Notes: generated by a model not told the origin, from the letters alone. Positions 23,568 through 33,990 are shown, numbered from the stretch's first letter. The stretch is 63,063 nt of DNA from Armatimonadota bacterium (GCA_020161505.1 JAIUNY010000017.1:1-63063), one strand, 5' to 3'. Numbers and translations: made by a program.

Positions 23568-25616
23568 TTACCGGATGCCTAGACTGAAGGTAGGCGGAGG
23601 CGGGATCTTCTCTCCGTCTTCATCTGGCCAGAGGAGAGGGTTGGCCGAGAGTAGTTCGCGCTCGCGCGCAATCGCCTCCCGGAGCTCTTGAGGGAGTCCA
23701 CCGGTGGATTCGCGGATGTTGAGGACTTCGACGAGAGTGGTTTCTAGGCCATAACCTGGGGCAAGTGTCAGCCTAAAGCGATATTCGCGAATGTCGCAAA
23801 GGTAGCCCTTGGTGAGCGAGTCCTCAAGTTCTTTCGAGGCCGCAGTGCTCCTGTATGACCGCCGGACGAGTTGTTCTGCGATCGCGTAAGCATCAAGAGC
23901 GGCAGGAAATGCAGAGACTTCGCCGGCCTTCAGAAGAAGGCCGGGCTTGACACGACTCACGGCCTGAAGCGTTCCCTGATCGAGGAGCCCTGACGCCTGA
24001 AGCTCTCGAGCGGAACTTGGCACATACTCCTGGATTCCCATATACCCTTCTTCATCGCCACGAGCCCTTTCATTCGTGTTGAGAAACTTGATTTCAGGGG
24101 TGAGGGATTTGGATATGCCGAAGCCGAGTTCCGCCTCCAGAGCCAAACGGGCCCCAGGAGAAAAGTCCGCGATTCGCAGCCGGCCGCCGCGAAAAAGTTG
24201 GGCTCTCTGCTCCCCACTGAGCTCACTTAGGAAAGGCAGCCATTGCTGGTCGCGGCTCGCTTCTTGGAACGAGATCGTGCCTAATCGTGCCCACCGGCGC
24301 ATATTGACGTCCAGCTGGTAGGAGGAACCGTTGGCGGCCGTCGCATCGAGGAGCTGAGCGAGCAATGGTGGTCGGAGCCAGTCGAATCCGAGCAAGAACT
24401 CCTGTTCATTCACACGATCATACGAAGAAGGGGCTGCAACCCGGAAGTAGTCAGGCTTGATGACCCACCATGGTCGTTCGCGGAGTTCGTGTGTGTTGTT
24501 TGAGATTCGTGTGAGGAGTACGGTGGTGGAAAGGCGTGTCCGCCCTGAGAAGGCAGCCGATCCAAGCGCAAATTCTGACGTGAGCAAGTTCATGTCATCC
24601 GTCTTTGCAATCTCCACGAGCCTGTCTCCGATGAGCAGAACAAACGGATCGAAATCTGCGAGACGAGGCAACATATGAAGGAGCCGCGCACGATCTGCCT
24701 CAGGAAAAGATCTCACTCGCGGCGGCCTCAATTCACGGGTGAGACGCGCGTCTTCGGGCTCTTCGTAAACAAGTGAGTCCGAGGGCCAAGGAGGGGCCAA
24801 AGATTGGCGGTTCTCCGCCTGCTGCGCTTCGGTTCCGTACTGAGCCTCATCCACGAGGTAGAAGGTTTCGCTCGCGATTGTGCGAACCCTGCGATCAAGA
24901 ACGAGGATCGTGAGTCGCTCGGCCCGCTGATCAATTTCAAAAACCAACTTAGTTGGGGCTGGCATTGGCTCGGGCTCGGACTCCTTGCCGTAGATGGCTC
25001 GATAGGCGGCCAGAAACCGTCCCCAGTCCGAGTTTTGATCAATCGGCTCCTCAGGTTCCACCACGGGAGCTTCCTGATCCAACCACTTTTGGATCAACAG
25101 CGGATCGATTCGTGGGGCGCGGCGTTGACCGGGGTACGGATCGGTGGAAAAACTGACTTCCCGCCTCGCCGAATCGATGATCTGGTCATCGGTCACCCCG
25201 GCGATGAACTGCCGAAGAACCAGATAGGCGGGCTCGGGCTCCTCGTCTGTTTGCTCGTTGATGAGCCGCCGGAGTTCCGGCAGATAAGCCCGCGTCTCCT
25301 GCCGGGCCGCCTCCTGTCGGGCCTCAAAGGGGCTGATGTCGAAGTCGATCCTCAGCGTGTCTGAAACTTCCACACTCTTCCCCTGCACCACGTTGGCGAG
25401 TCTGGGGAGAACCTCGGAGAGCGGCTGACGATCAATGTGCAAGACCACGATCTCTCGCTCCATCCCCGGCCCGGGCAGGATCTTCACCCCGGTTTGATCC
25501 GAGAGATCCTGGGCCACCTTCGCCAGGGTCGCCCCGGGCGTTACGTAGCTCACCCGAGCCTCCATCCCGTCGCCCGACAGAGCCAGGGCCACCGCCGCAA
25601 CAAAAACCGTCATCAT
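23568..25616 (-). CDS. Large exported protein with STN-like domain (paralog B)
   Basis: A 682-residue exported protein: signal peptide (MTVFVAAVALALSGDG), then an STN-like domain (TPGATLAKVAQDLSDQTGVKI, LHIDRQPLSEVLPRLANVVQG). It shares with the downstream gene the domain order, an Asp-Pro-Tyr-Pro-Gly-Gln type motif, VLDRRVRTIASETF and a region on scoring and area-like repeats of Leu-rich helices. No beta-barrel secretin domain is seen. AGGTGAGG precedes ATGATG (25616/25613). It lies 95 nt upstream of paralog A on the same strand; probably co-transcribed. Confidence 0.6.
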   Translation of the reverse strand: MMTVFVAAVALALSGDGMEARVSYVTPGATLAKVAQDLSDQTGVKILPGPGMEREIVVLHIDRQPLSEVLPRLANVVQGKSVEVSDTLRIDFDISPFEARQEAARQETRAYLPELRRLINEQTDEEPEPAYLVLRQFIAGVTDDQIIDSARREVSFSTDPYPGQRRAPRIDPLLIQKWLDQEAPVVEPEEPIDQNSDWGRFLAAYRAIYGKESEPEPMPAPTKLVFEIDQRAERLTILVLDRRVRTIASETFYLVDEAQYGTEAQQAENRQSLAPPWPSDSLVYEEPEDARLTRELRPPRVRSFPEADRARLLHMLPRLADFDPFVLLIGDRLVEIAKTDDMNLLTSEFALGSAAFSGRTRLSTTVLLTRISNNTHELRERPWWVIKPDYFRVAAPSSYDRVNEQEFLLGFDWLRPPLLAQLLDATAANGSSYQLDVNMRRWARLGTISFQEASRDQQWLPFLSELSGEQRAQLFRGGRLRIADFSPGARLALEAELGFGISKSLTPEIKFLNTNERARGDEEGYMGIQEYVPSSARELQASGLLDQGTLQAVSRVKPGLLLKAGEVSAFPAALDAYAIAEQLVRRSYRSTAASKELEDSLTKGYLCDIREYRFRLTLAPGYGLETTLVEVLNIRESTGGLPQELREAIARERELLSANPLLWPDEDGEKIPPPPTFSLGIR

Positions 25617-25816
25617 CGCCTCACCTATTGCTTCCCTACCATAACACCAATCAGAGTCATTCATCTTCTTCAAGTGGAATTTGACTCCACTGCTCCCCTC
25701 GCGAGCCCGAATACTGACCTATCTGCGCGGTTTTCAGACCTGGTATTCCGTATCCTCTGTTGGTGGTTCGCGATTCTTTGAATCTCGGCCCGATGGCATG
25801 AGCTTGGAGGATCGTG

Positions 25817-28081
25817 ATGAGCGGGATTGAACTGACCCTGTCCCTTGGCCTGGGTGTGGCGGCGTTGGTGCCGGTTCTCGCGAAATCCAATCCCCGATTG
25901 GCCTCTCTAGCGGCGGGGATTTTCGCCGCGCTGGCTTTTGCCCTCGGGCTCTCCTGGTTCAACACCGGCACGCCTGAAGTCATTCGAAACTGGATCGAGC
26001 CGATCGGAATCCACTGGAGCCTGCGAGTCGATGGGCTCGGGCATCTGTTCTGGCTTCTCATCTCCGGCATCGGCACGCTCATTGTCATTTACGCCGACAG
26101 CTACATGCCGCGCGAGAAGCTCGGGACTCTGCTCAGCCCCTTGCTGTGCTTCATGGTCGCGATGCTGGGCCTAGTGAGTGCGGGCAACGCGATCACGCTT
26201 TTTGTGTTTTGGGAAGCGACCAGCATCACCTCGTTCCTGCTCATCGGATTCAAACGCGACGATCCAGCGGCGCGAAGATCGGCCTTACAGGCCCTCGCGA
26301 TCACGGGGCTTGGCGGGCTCGTTCTGCTTGCGGGATTGCTAGTTGCCGGTGCGGAGAACCGGAGTTACGAATTCAATCAGTGGCAGAGCCTCTCGCAGGT
26401 TGCCTTCTGGCTCATCGCTCTGGGTTGCATGACGAAGTCGGCGCAGTTCCCCTTCCATTTCTGGTTGCCCAATGCGATGTCCGCGCCGACTCCGATCAGC
26501 GCCTATCTGCACTCCGCCACCATGGTCAAGGCGGGGGTTTTCCTGCTCGCCAAACTCTCTCCGGTGATGGGGCAGAGGGTTGAGCTCGTCGCCATTGGCG
26601 CGACCACGCTCCTGCTTGGATCCCTGCTGAGCCTGTTTGAGAAGGATCTCAAGCGAATCCTTGCTTGGTCAACGGTGGCCGCGCTCGGGTCGATGGTGAT
26701 GCTGATCGGAGCCGCCACCCACAAGCTGAGCGAGGCTCTGGTGGTCACGATTCTCGCCCACGCGTGCTACAAAGGCGCACTCTTCATGGTCGCGGGGGCG
26801 GTCGATCATGCGGTGGGCACGCGCGATATCACGCTGCTTCGAGGCCTTCGGAAGCCGCTCCCCGGCTTAATGATGGGAGGGCTGCTCGCCGCTCTTTCGT
26901 TGATAGGTTTGCCTCCCTTTCTTGGATTTATCGGAAAGGAGCTCGCGCTCGCCGGGTTTGCTCATCCTGCGATTCTCGGCGTTCTGTTCGTCGCGGGGAT
27001 TACGAATGTTGTTGTCGCGACTCATGTCGTCTTCCGTCCATTCTTCGGCCGGGGCACGCCGAGCGAGGTTCATCACGGAGCAGGGTTCGGGCTGAACTTC
27101 GGGCCAATCGTGCTGGGCGGGCTCGGGCTTTTGTTTGGTCTCGCCGGTGCCCCGCTCTGGCCGAGCTTTGTCGGCTTTCTCGGCTCAGTCGGCTCCGCCG
27201 TCGCAGGGGAAGAGGGCAAGTCGCACATTGCTTTGTGGCACGGATTCGGGTTCCCCGTCATCCTCAGCGGCCTGATTCTACTGTGCGGGTCTGCGCTGGC
27301 GATGGTCAGCATGAAGCTGGTCACGCTCGGGTCAGCGAACTCGGCCCCGAGGCGCCTTTCGATCGAGGGGATTCTGCTGTCGGCGTACCGACTCTTGCCC
27401 AAGGTCGGGAAGGGAGTCACCCAACTCATCGAGCGGCGCTCGATTCGCAGCCATGTGGTCTTTACGGTAACGGCCTTTCTTGTCCTCGTCGGAGGGTTGC
27501 TGGCCTGGCAGCGATTCCCGATTCACGTCTCCGGCGAGCCGCTGTATCTGAACGAAGATGTCTTTCTGGCGGCGGCGATTGCCGCGTCGATTTCAATCTT
27601 CTTCATTCGCTCTCGGATGGCCGCCGTGACCATTTTGGGAGTCGTCGGCATTGCCGTGGCGATGCTCTTTGTCACCTACTCCGCTCCTGATCTCGCCCTG
27701 ACCCAAATTCTAGTTGACGTCCTCACGGTGATTCTTTTCGTCCTCGTCTTCCACTCCCTGCCCCGATTCCAAAACCTGAGCAGCCACCCGAGCAAAGCCC
27801 GAGATGCTTTGCTGGCTGCGCTCTTTGGCGGCACGATGGCCCTGCTCCTCCTGGGAGTCCTCAGCGAGCCGATGATGGCTCCGCTCAACCAATACTTCGC
27901 CCAGATGAGCTATCCCGGTGCGCGAGGGCTTAACGTGGTGAACACGATCATCGTGGACTTTCGAGGGCTGGATACCATGGGAGAGATCACCGTTTTGTGC
28001 ATTGCCGCTCTCGGCGTGCATACACTGATCCGCATGAAGAATCAAGCACCATCAGAAGGAGGCGAGCCATCTACTCCCTGA
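25817..28081 (+). CDS. mnhA: Na+/H+ antiporter subunit A (Mrp complex)
   Basis: A 754-residue polytopic membrane protein, the largest Mrp subunit. The NADH-dehydrogenase ND5-like core is evident: [60 protein letters not shown] and [14 protein letters not shown]. The C-terminal region after about residue 540 is the MrpA-specific extension ([38 protein letters not shown]). The ATG at 25817 has GGAGG 6 nt upstream. First gene of mnhABCDEFG; its stop shares a base with the annotated mnhB start. Confidence 0.93.
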   Translation: MSGIELTLSLGLGVAALVPVLAKSNPRLASLAAGIFAALAFALGLSWFNTGTPEVIRNWIEPIGIHWSLRVDGLGHLFWLLISGIGTLIVIYADSYMPREKLGTLLSPLLCFMVAMLGLVSAGNAITLFVFWEATSITSFLLIGFKRDDPAARRSALQALAITGLGGLVLLAGLLVAGAENRSYEFNQWQSLSQVAFWLIALGCMTKSAQFPFHFWLPNAMSAPTPISAYLHSATMVKAGVFLLAKLSPVMGQRVELVAIGATTLLLGSLLSLFEKDLKRILAWSTVAALGSMVMLIGAATHKLSEALVVTILAHACYKGALFMVAGAVDHAVGTRDITLLRGLRKPLPGLMMGGLLAALSLIGLPPFLGFIGKELALAGFAHPAILGVLFVAGITNVVVATHVVFRPFFGRGTPSEVHHGAGFGLNFGPIVLGGLGLLFGLAGAPLWPSFVGFLGSVGSAVAGEEGKSHIALWHGFGFPVILSGLILLCGSALAMVSMKLVTLGSANSAPRRLSIEGILLSAYRLLPKVGKGVTQLIERRSIRSHVVFTVTAFLVLVGGLLAWQRFPIHVSGEPLYLNEDVFLAAAIAASISIFFIRSRMAAVTILGVVGIAVAMLFVTYSAPDLALTQILVDVLTVILFVLVFHSLPRFQNLSSHPSKARDALLAALFGGTMALLLLGVLSEPMMAPLNQYFAQMSYPGARGLNVVNTIIVDFRGLDTMGEITVLCIAALGVHTLIRMKNQAPSEGGEPSTP

Positions 28082-28479
28082 TGTTTGCCGTAGCGGCGCG
28101 ATTTTTATCGCCGCTCTTCCTGCTCATCTCCGTGCTCCTGCTGATGCGCGGGCATAACGAGCCGGGCGGAGGATTTGCCGGTGGCCTCGTCGCAGCGGCG
28201 GCCTTGGCGATGCAGATGCTCGCTTTTGGCAAGGAGGAGATGCTCCGCGCCCTGCGCGTTGATCCCCGAGCCCTTGCTGGCTTCGGACTAGTGGTCTCGC
28301 TGCTCAGCGCGTTCTCGTCCCTCCTCGCGGGCAAGCCGTTTTTCACTGGGCTGTGGTGGGTCTGGGAAAGCCCTCTCGGTGTTGCCAAGCTGGGCACGCC
28401 GATGCTCTTTGATCTCGGTGTTTACTTTGTCGTCATCGGCATTGCTGTGAGCTTGATCGATGATCTGGAGGGCGAATGA
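28081..28479 (+). CDS. mnhB: Na+/H+ antiporter subunit B (Mrp complex)
   Basis: About 132 residues, four membrane helices, with the MnhB signature [26 protein letters not shown]. The ATG at 28081 shares one base with the mnhA stop (TGATG). However, the strong AGAAGGAGG at 28054-28062 is 18 nt from that ATG and only 6 nt from an in-frame ATC at 28069, which would give an N-terminus four residues longer. The stop overlaps mnhC by 4 nt. Confidence 0.9.
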   Translation: MFAVAARFLSPLFLLISVLLLMRGHNEPGGGFAGGLVAAAALAMQMLAFGKEEMLRALRVDPRALAGFGLVVSLLSAFSSLLAGKPFFTGLWWVWESPLGVAKLGTPMLFDLGVYFVVIGIAVSLIDDLEGE

Positions 28480-28838
28480 GCGATCTTGTCATCCCCCTGA
28501 TGATCGGCTTCCTTTTCGCCGTCGGCCTCTACCTGATGCTCAGGCAGAGCCTGATCAAGCTGATTTTTGGACTCGTTCTAGTCGGAAATGCGACGAATCT
28601 GCTGGTCTTCACTGCCTCGCGGCTGGTGAGCGGGGGCACGCCGATCGTTCGGAAAGGGGACAAAGTGCTGCAAACGCCGTTCCCTGATCCTCTCGGTCAG
28701 GCCCTGATTCTCACGGCGATTGTCATCAGCTTTGGCACGTTGGCTTTTGTCATGGTGCTGATCAAGCGGGCGTACGACTATTTCGGCACCGATGACGTCT
28801 GTGCCCTGATCGAGCCAGAGGAGGAGGAAATCGCGTGA
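28476..28838 (+). CDS. mnhC: Na+/H+ antiporter subunit C (Mrp complex)
   Basis: A 120-residue, three-helix protein related to NADH-quinone oxidoreductase subunit [29 protein letters not shown], then [21 protein letters not shown], the region that carries the conserved helix of NuoK. It sits between B and D with 4-nt overlaps on both sides. Confidence 0.93.
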   Translation: MSDLVIPLMIGFLFAVGLYLMLRQSLIKLIFGLVLVGNATNLLVFTASRLVSGGTPIVRKGDKVLQTPFPDPLGQALILTAIVISFGTLAFVMVLIKRAYDYFGTDDVCALIEPEEEEIA

Positions 28839-30274
28839 TCGTCCTCTCGGTTTTGGTCATCCCTTTGTCCACGGCGGCGATCCTCATGGCTTTGTGGACG
28901 CATCCGGAGGTTCGGCGGGTCATTGCCCTGCTTGGGAGCGTGCTGCACTTGGGGGCGGCGGGATTCTTGCTCCAAGCGGTGGTGGATCGCGGGCCGATCT
29001 CTTTCGCGGTCGGGAGCTGGCCAGCGCCGTTTGGCATCGAATTCCGGGCGGATTTCCTCGGTGCTTCGATGGCACTGGTCACGGCTCTGGTCGGACTCAT
29101 CATCAATCTCTACACCACCAACGATCTGGATGAGCCCCGGCGTCGGTTTGGGTTTCACCCTCTGGTTTTTGTGCTCCTCGCTGGACTCAGCGGGGCCTTC
29201 ACTACGAACGATCTCTTCAACCTTTTCGTTTGGTTCGAGTGCATTTTGCTGTCGAGTTTCGTGCTCCTCTCGCTCGGTGGGGAAAGGCAGCAGATTCGCG
29301 GCGGCATCAACTACGTGGTGCCCAATCTCTTTTCCAGCATGCTTTTCCTAGCTGGTTTGGGGCTGATCTACGGGGCGACCGGCACCCTCAACATGGATCA
29401 TCTCGGGATGCGGACCGGGCTGGTTGAGCCAGGGTTAATGACCGCGATTTCCGCGCTCTTTTTGACAGCCTTTGGGCTCAAAGCTGCACTCTTCCCCTTC
29501 TTCGGGTGGCTCCCGACAAGCTATCACACGCCGCCTTTTGCCGTGAGTGCTCTCTTTGCAGGATTGCTCACGAAAGTTGGCGTTTTCGCACTGATCCGGT
29601 TCTTCACCAAAGTCTGGCCCGATCCGAGCGTGGCGATAACGGGTCTCCTCCTGTGGCTCAGCATGGGAGGGCTGGTGGTCGCCGGTCTCGCCGCGATGCG
29701 CCAAACCACCTTGCGACGGGCACTCGGGTACTTACTCGTCAGTCACATCGGGTTCCTCACCGGCGGCCTTGCGCTGGGATCGCCCACCGCGCTGGCGATG
29801 GTGAACCTTTACATGGCGCACCACATGATCGTGATCTGCGGGCTTTACTTGGTCGCAGGCCTCATCGCCTCAACCGCCGGATCGGAATCGCTGAAGTCGG
29901 CGGGCGGATTGGTGAAGACCCATCCCCTCCTCGCCTGGCTCCTTGGGCTGGGATTCCTCGCGCTGGCCGGCATCCCGCCGCTCAGCGGATTTGCGCCGAA
30001 GGTTGGACTGATCGTCGAAGCCTTCCGGCTCAACCAGCCGGTACTGGTCGCGGGAATGCTTCTCAGCAGTCTCTTCACGATCTTCTGCCTCGCAAAACTT
30101 TGGATGATTTACGCCTGGCGACCGCAACCCGGTGATACGCAAGGAAGCCAACCCGACCGTCTCCGCATCCTCGCGACGACCCTCCTGTGCGCGTGCATGA
30201 TTGGACTGAGTCTGGCCCTCGGGCCTGTGGCCACCTGGGCCAGCGCGGCTCAAACCACGGAGGGAAGACCATGA
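28835..30274 (+). CDS. mnhD: Na+/H+ antiporter subunit D (Mrp complex)
   Basis: A 479-residue polytopic antiporter-type subunit related to NuoM/NuoN. Conserved blocks are FNLFVWFECILLSSFVLLSL, GLKAALFPFFGWLPTSYHTPPF, the Lys-bearing AGLLTKVGVFALIRF, and LRRALGYLLVSHIGFLTGG. Glu in WFECIL and Lys in LLTKVG correspond to the proton-path residues of this family. Overlaps mnhC and mnhE by 4 nt each. Confidence 0.94.
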   Translation: MIVLSVLVIPLSTAAILMALWTHPEVRRVIALLGSVLHLGAAGFLLQAVVDRGPISFAVGSWPAPFGIEFRADFLGASMALVTALVGLIINLYTTNDLDEPRRRFGFHPLVFVLLAGLSGAFTTNDLFNLFVWFECILLSSFVLLSLGGERQQIRGGINYVVPNLFSSMLFLAGLGLIYGATGTLNMDHLGMRTGLVEPGLMTAISALFLTAFGLKAALFPFFGWLPTSYHTPPFAVSALFAGLLTKVGVFALIRFFTKVWPDPSVAITGLLLWLSMGGLVVAGLAAMRQTTLRRALGYLLVSHIGFLTGGLALGSPTALAMVNLYMAHHMIVICGLYLVAGLIASTAGSESLKSAGGLVKTHPLLAWLLGLGFLALAGIPPLSGFAPKVGLIVEAFRLNQPVLVAGMLLSSLFTIFCLAKLWMIYAWRPQPGDTQGSQPDRLRILATTLLCACMIGLSLALGPVATWASAAQTTEGRP

Positions 30275-30756
30275 TCTTTTGGAGCATTCTCCTCATGATC
30301 CTTTGGTGCTGGCTGAACGGCACCTGGGATGTCGCGAATCTCGCGATTGGTTTCGCCCTGGGCTACGGCATTCTCGCTCTCTTGAGGCAGCGCGGAGTCA
30401 TTGAAAAGCAGGAGAAGTTCGTCCTCAAACCGCTCCAGATATTCAAAGCGCTTGGCCTAGCGCTCTACTTTTTCTGGGAGCTTGTCGTCGCCAACATCAT
30501 CCTCGCGGCGAGTCTGCTGAAGCCGAAGTCGAAGCTCAAGCCCGCGATTCTCGCCGTGCCTCTGGATGCCAAAACGGACTTGGAGATCGTTCTCACTGCG
30601 ACCCTCATCACCCTGACCCCTGGCACCTTGAGCATGCACATCAGCGAAGACCGATCGACGATTTACATCCACACCCTGCACGTAGATGACGAAGCCAAAG
30701 CCGTTGCGGCAATCAAAAATGGCTTCGAGGCGAGGGTATTGGGGGTTCTGAGATGA
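30271..30756 (+). CDS. mnhE: Na+/H+ antiporter subunit E (Mrp complex)
   Basis: A 161-residue MnhE protein: two N-terminal membrane helices, LYFFWELVVANIILAASLL, then the cytoplasmic part with ETV-like TATLITLTPGTLSMHIS and IYIHTLHVDD. The ATG at 30271 overlaps the mnhD stop (ATGA) and is preferred to an upstream in-frame start inside mnhD. Confidence 0.92.
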   Translation: MIFWSILLMILWCWLNGTWDVANLAIGFALGYGILALLRQRGVIEKQEKFVLKPLQIFKALGLALYFFWELVVANIILAASLLKPKSKLKPAILAVPLDAKTDLEIVLTATLITLTPGTLSMHISEDRSTIYIHTLHVDDEAKAVAAIKNGFEARVLGVLR

Positions 30757-31031
30757 CGCCGTTTGTGCAGACCGTGACGACGATCAGCTTGTTCTTTCTC
30801 GCTCTCAGCCTTGTGCTGATGCTCATCCGCATTGTGCGTGGGCCGAGCATCGCCGATCGAGTGATTGCCCTGGATCTGGGGGGCATTCTGGTCGCGGGAA
30901 CCATTGGCATCTGGTCGGTGCGCACGAATACGCCCGCCCTGCTTGACGTCGCGGTCGTCCTCGCCATCATTGTGTTCCTCAGCACGGTCGCGTTTGCTCG
31001 CTATCAAGAACGGAGGGCATTGGAAGAATGA
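30753..31031 (+). CDS. mnhF: Na+/H+ antiporter subunit F (Mrp complex)
   Basis: A 92-residue, three-helix protein with the MnhF core LMLIRIVRGPSIADRVIALDLGG, followed by ALLDVAVVLAIIVFLSTVAFARY. The ATG overlaps the end of mnhE by 4 nt and its stop overlaps mnhG. It is a structural subunit of the antiporter. Confidence 0.93.
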   Translation: MTPFVQTVTTISLFFLALSLVLMLIRIVRGPSIADRVIALDLGGILVAGTIGIWSVRTNTPALLDVAVVLAIIVFLSTVAFARYQERRALEE

Positions 31032-31399
31032 TGCACTGGCACTACACGCTGGGGGCGATCCTCATGCTGCTGGGAAGTCTCTTTTGCCTGCTGGGAGCCA
31101 TTGGTTTGCTCAAGATGCCCGACCTCTATTGCCGGATGCAGAGCACGGCGAAGGGCCAAACGCTCGGGATTCTGCTCATCATGCTGGGGGTCGCGATCTC
31201 GTTTTCCGATGCCGTGCCGAGTAGCCGAGCGTTTGCGGTGGTGCTGTTCCTTTTCATCACCGCGCCGGTGGGCGGGCAAATGGTTTCACGGGCGGCCTAC
31301 ATGCTCGGAGTCAAACCGGATGAAACTACGGAAATTGATCGGTTGAAAGGTGAAATCTCGACCCCTTCCCCCGCGACAACCGATGAGCATGCGCACTAA
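31028..31399 (+). CDS. mnhG: Na+/H+ antiporter subunit G (Mrp complex)
   Basis: A 123-residue, three-helix MnhG protein: LGSLFCLLGAIGLLKMPDLYCRMQSTAKGQTLG, then FLFITAPVGGQMVSRAAY. It completes the seven-subunit Mrp complex, which exchanges Na+ or K+ for H+ and supports alkaline and salt tolerance. Last gene of the operon; a short hydrophilic tail rich in Thr, Glu and His follows. Confidence 0.93.
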   Translation: MMHWHYTLGAILMLLGSLFCLLGAIGLLKMPDLYCRMQSTAKGQTLGILLIMLGVAISFSDAVPSSRAFAVVLFLFITAPVGGQMVSRAAYMLGVKPDETTEIDRLKGEISTPSPATTDEHAH

Positions 31400-31408
31400 A
31401 CTGCGGGC

Positions 31409-31705
31409 ATGGTTGTCCTTGTTGCCAACGCCCGGATCAAGCCGGAATTCTTGAACGATTTCATCGCCGCTGCCAACGACATGATCGCCCCGAGCCGCGC
31501 GGAAGCCGCATGCATCACCTACGACTTCTTCACCCGTCCGGGAGACGAAACTCACCTGGTGTTTGTCGAGGAGTGGAAATCGGGCGAAGGCTTGCAGGCG
31601 CACTTCCAGGAGCCGCATTTCTTGCGCTTTGTTGAGGTTACGGGGCCGATGCTCGAAAGTAGCGAGCTCAAGGTCTACACGGTCAGCCAGGTCGATACGC
31701 TGTAG
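31409..31705 (+). CDS. Antibiotic biosynthesis monooxygenase (ABM) domain protein
   Basis: A 98-residue ferredoxin-like single-domain protein: VLVANARIKPEFLNDFIAAANDMIAPSRAEAACITYDFF, then FVEEWKSGEGLQAHFQEPHFLRF. This matches putative quinol monooxygenases of the YgiN type, and a homodimer is expected. Although only 9 nt after mnhG, TAAACT lies 6 nt before its ATG, so it may have its own leaderless start. The gene that follows starts 9 nt later. Confidence 0.85.
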   Translation: MVVLVANARIKPEFLNDFIAAANDMIAPSRAEAACITYDFFTRPGDETHLVFVEEWKSGEGLQAHFQEPHFLRFVEVTGPMLESSELKVYTVSQVDTL

Positions 31706-31714
31706 GATAAAGCT

Positions 31715-33868
31715 ATGTCCCACGTTTGGATCGGCCCGCCGCGAGACTTCGAAGATGTCGGGACGTATGTGTTCCGGCGGACCTTCGCGCGGGCCGATCT
31801 GGGGGATCAGACCTCGATCAAGGTCACGGCGGATCCTCGGTATCGACTGTATCTGAACGGGCAACTCATCAGCATCGGCCCGGCCCGGGGCGATGCGATG
31901 CACTGGCCGATAGGAGAAGTCGATCTTTCTGAGGCTCTCAAGGAGGGACAGAACATCCTCCATGCCGTGGTCTGGAACCACGGGAATCTCGCCGGCTTGG
32001 CCCAGGTCAGCCATCGAACAGGGTTCCTGGTCGAGCATCCCGTCCTCGGGACACCGAGCGAGTGGGAGGTTGCGGTTCTCGTGGGAATCGCTCCCACCGA
32101 AGACACGATCAACTGGCGGCCGACCTACCGCGTCGCGTCGGCCACGATGACGGTGAGAAGCGATGAGAGCGCGTTCGGTGATCTCGCGGATCCAGATCGA
32201 CTCGGGAGCGAGTTGAGCTGGTTTGAGCCAGTGCTGATTTCCATCGCCAAGCGCGATGCCCTCGGCGGCGAGCAAGAATCCGGTTGGTGGCTCATCGACC
32301 GACCGATTCCCGAACCGGTTCGAGTCCCCGGGGCGCCGTGCCTCCTGGTCAACCCAGATGAATCTCGCAGCGAGTGGAGCGTGATCCAGCTGGACGACAA
32401 TTCGGTTTTGCTGGATGCCGGGGTTTATCGCTACGGATATCCGATCCTCAACGTCACAACCGAGGCGGAAGAAGCGTGGCTCCACATTGGCTACGCAGAA
32501 TCCCTCTTCCACGAGGGTTGGGACAAGGGGAACCGAAAGGAGACCGCTGGAAAGACCTTTGTGGGCATCGAAGATTGGTTCCACATGGCCCCGGGGCATC
32601 ATCGATTTGAGCCGCTGGAGCCTCGAGCGTTTCGGTACATACGGCTTGCGTGTGAGGAGAGGGTCGAAATCTGCGGGCTGGAGATCGTCGAGACGCACTA
32701 CCCCCATCCAAAGGGATCGTCTTTCAGTTCACCCAGTGAGGAGATCGACAAGATCTGGGAAGTCGCGCATCGGACATGGACCATCTGCGCGGGAGATAAC
32801 TTTGACTGTCCCTACTACGAGGAGCTTCAATACGCAGGCGACACCCGGCTCCAGACATTGATCGGCTCCTACCTCTCGCCTGATCGCGCCTTCCAGCGCA
32901 ACGCGATTCGGCAGTTCTTCTGGTCCATGACCCCGGAAGGGATCATCTTGGCACGGACGCCTTGTCGGGAAATGCAGATCATCACGCCGTTTTGCTACTG
33001 GTGGATGGCGATGGTGTTTGACAGCCTCCGATACGACCCTGAAAGCCCCTTCGGACCAGGATCGCGGGAATACGAGGCCGCGATGCGGATTCCCGCCAAC
33101 GTCATGCGTCGGCATCAAGAAGGTCGTCCGGGATGGACATTCGGCGATTGGATCGATGAGTGGCACTGGGGTCAGCCTCCGGGCGGGCTTCTTGCCACGA
33201 TGCACCAGGCGACCGAGGTTTATGTCCGGTCGTTGAATCCGTGCCTTTCTCCGGCCGAACGGAAGGATTTGCTCGCGGAGATTCAGGCTCGATTTTTGGT
33301 GGGTCAAGATGGGCTCTATCGGGCGGTGTCTGATCCGGAATTCACGCCCACCGAACATGCGGAGGCTCTGATTCGATTAGCTCTGCACGAACTCGGCGAA
33401 GTTCCCCCCGCTTGGCCTTCCGCTGCGCTCGAAGCAAGCCGCGCGGCAAAGACGACCTTGTACTTCAGCTACTACCGGCTCGCCGCGCAAGCTCTGACCC
33501 AGCCGTATCCTGATCTGCTCGGCCCGTGGCGGGAGGCGTTGGCGCAAGGATTCACCACCTTCCCGGAGAAGATGGGTGAGACCCGATCCGACTGCCACGG
33601 ATGGAGCGCGCATCCCCTGGTCGGGCTTTTCCAGAGCCTGGCGGGAATTTCAAGCGATGCGCTTGGGTGGAGTCGGGTGAAGATTCGGCCTCAGAGTGGA
33701 GGCTTGCCGTCTTACCGCGCGGAGGTTCACCATCCGGCCGGAGTCATTTCGGTGGAGTTTGGTGCGGATGAGGTGAAGGTGTGCTCCCCCGTTTCCGGGG
33801 TTCTGGAATACGGCGGGACGCACCTCTTGGAGCCGGGAACGCCGGTCACTTTGCGCCGTTCGGACTGA
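31715..33868 (+). CDS. Alpha-L-rhamnosidase-like glycoside hydrolase (GH78-type)
   Basis: A 717-residue protein. An N-terminal beta-sandwich (VFRRTFARADLGDQTSIKVTADPRYRLYLNGQ, GPARGD) precedes a second sandwich and an (alpha/alpha)6 barrel. The barrel contains ICAGDNFDCPYYEELQYAGDTRLQ, the D-C-P..E..GD motif of GH78 catalytic acids, then RSDCHGWSAHP. GH78 enzymes release terminal L-rhamnose. No signal peptide is visible, so it would act on internalised oligosaccharides. TAGGAT lies 6 nt before the ATG. Confidence 0.82.
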   Translation: MSHVWIGPPRDFEDVGTYVFRRTFARADLGDQTSIKVTADPRYRLYLNGQLISIGPARGDAMHWPIGEVDLSEALKEGQNILHAVVWNHGNLAGLAQVSHRTGFLVEHPVLGTPSEWEVAVLVGIAPTEDTINWRPTYRVASATMTVRSDESAFGDLADPDRLGSELSWFEPVLISIAKRDALGGEQESGWWLIDRPIPEPVRVPGAPCLLVNPDESRSEWSVIQLDDNSVLLDAGVYRYGYPILNVTTEAEEAWLHIGYAESLFHEGWDKGNRKETAGKTFVGIEDWFHMAPGHHRFEPLEPRAFRYIRLACEERVEICGLEIVETHYPHPKGSSFSSPSEEIDKIWEVAHRTWTICAGDNFDCPYYEELQYAGDTRLQTLIGSYLSPDRAFQRNAIRQFFWSMTPEGIILARTPCREMQIITPFCYWWMAMVFDSLRYDPESPFGPGSREYEAAMRIPANVMRRHQEGRPGWTFGDWIDEWHWGQPPGGLLATMHQATEVYVRSLNPCLSPAERKDLLAEIQARFLVGQDGLYRAVSDPEFTPTEHAEALIRLALHELGEVPPAWPSAALEASRAAKTTLYFSYYRLAAQALTQPYPDLLGPWREALAQGFTTFPEKMGETRSDCHGWSAHPLVGLFQSLAGISSDALGWSRVKIRPQSGGLPSYRAEVHHPAGVISVEFGADEVKVCSPVSGVLEYGGTHLLEPGTPVTLRRSD

Positions 33869-33990
33869 ACGCTGCAAGATTTGGGCCAGATTCACTCGGA
33901 AAAGTGCTGGTTCGTGCATGGAGACTTACTAGGAAAAAGGGATTGCCCTTGGTTTGGCACATAGACAGGATGTACCATTGATTCGTAACC

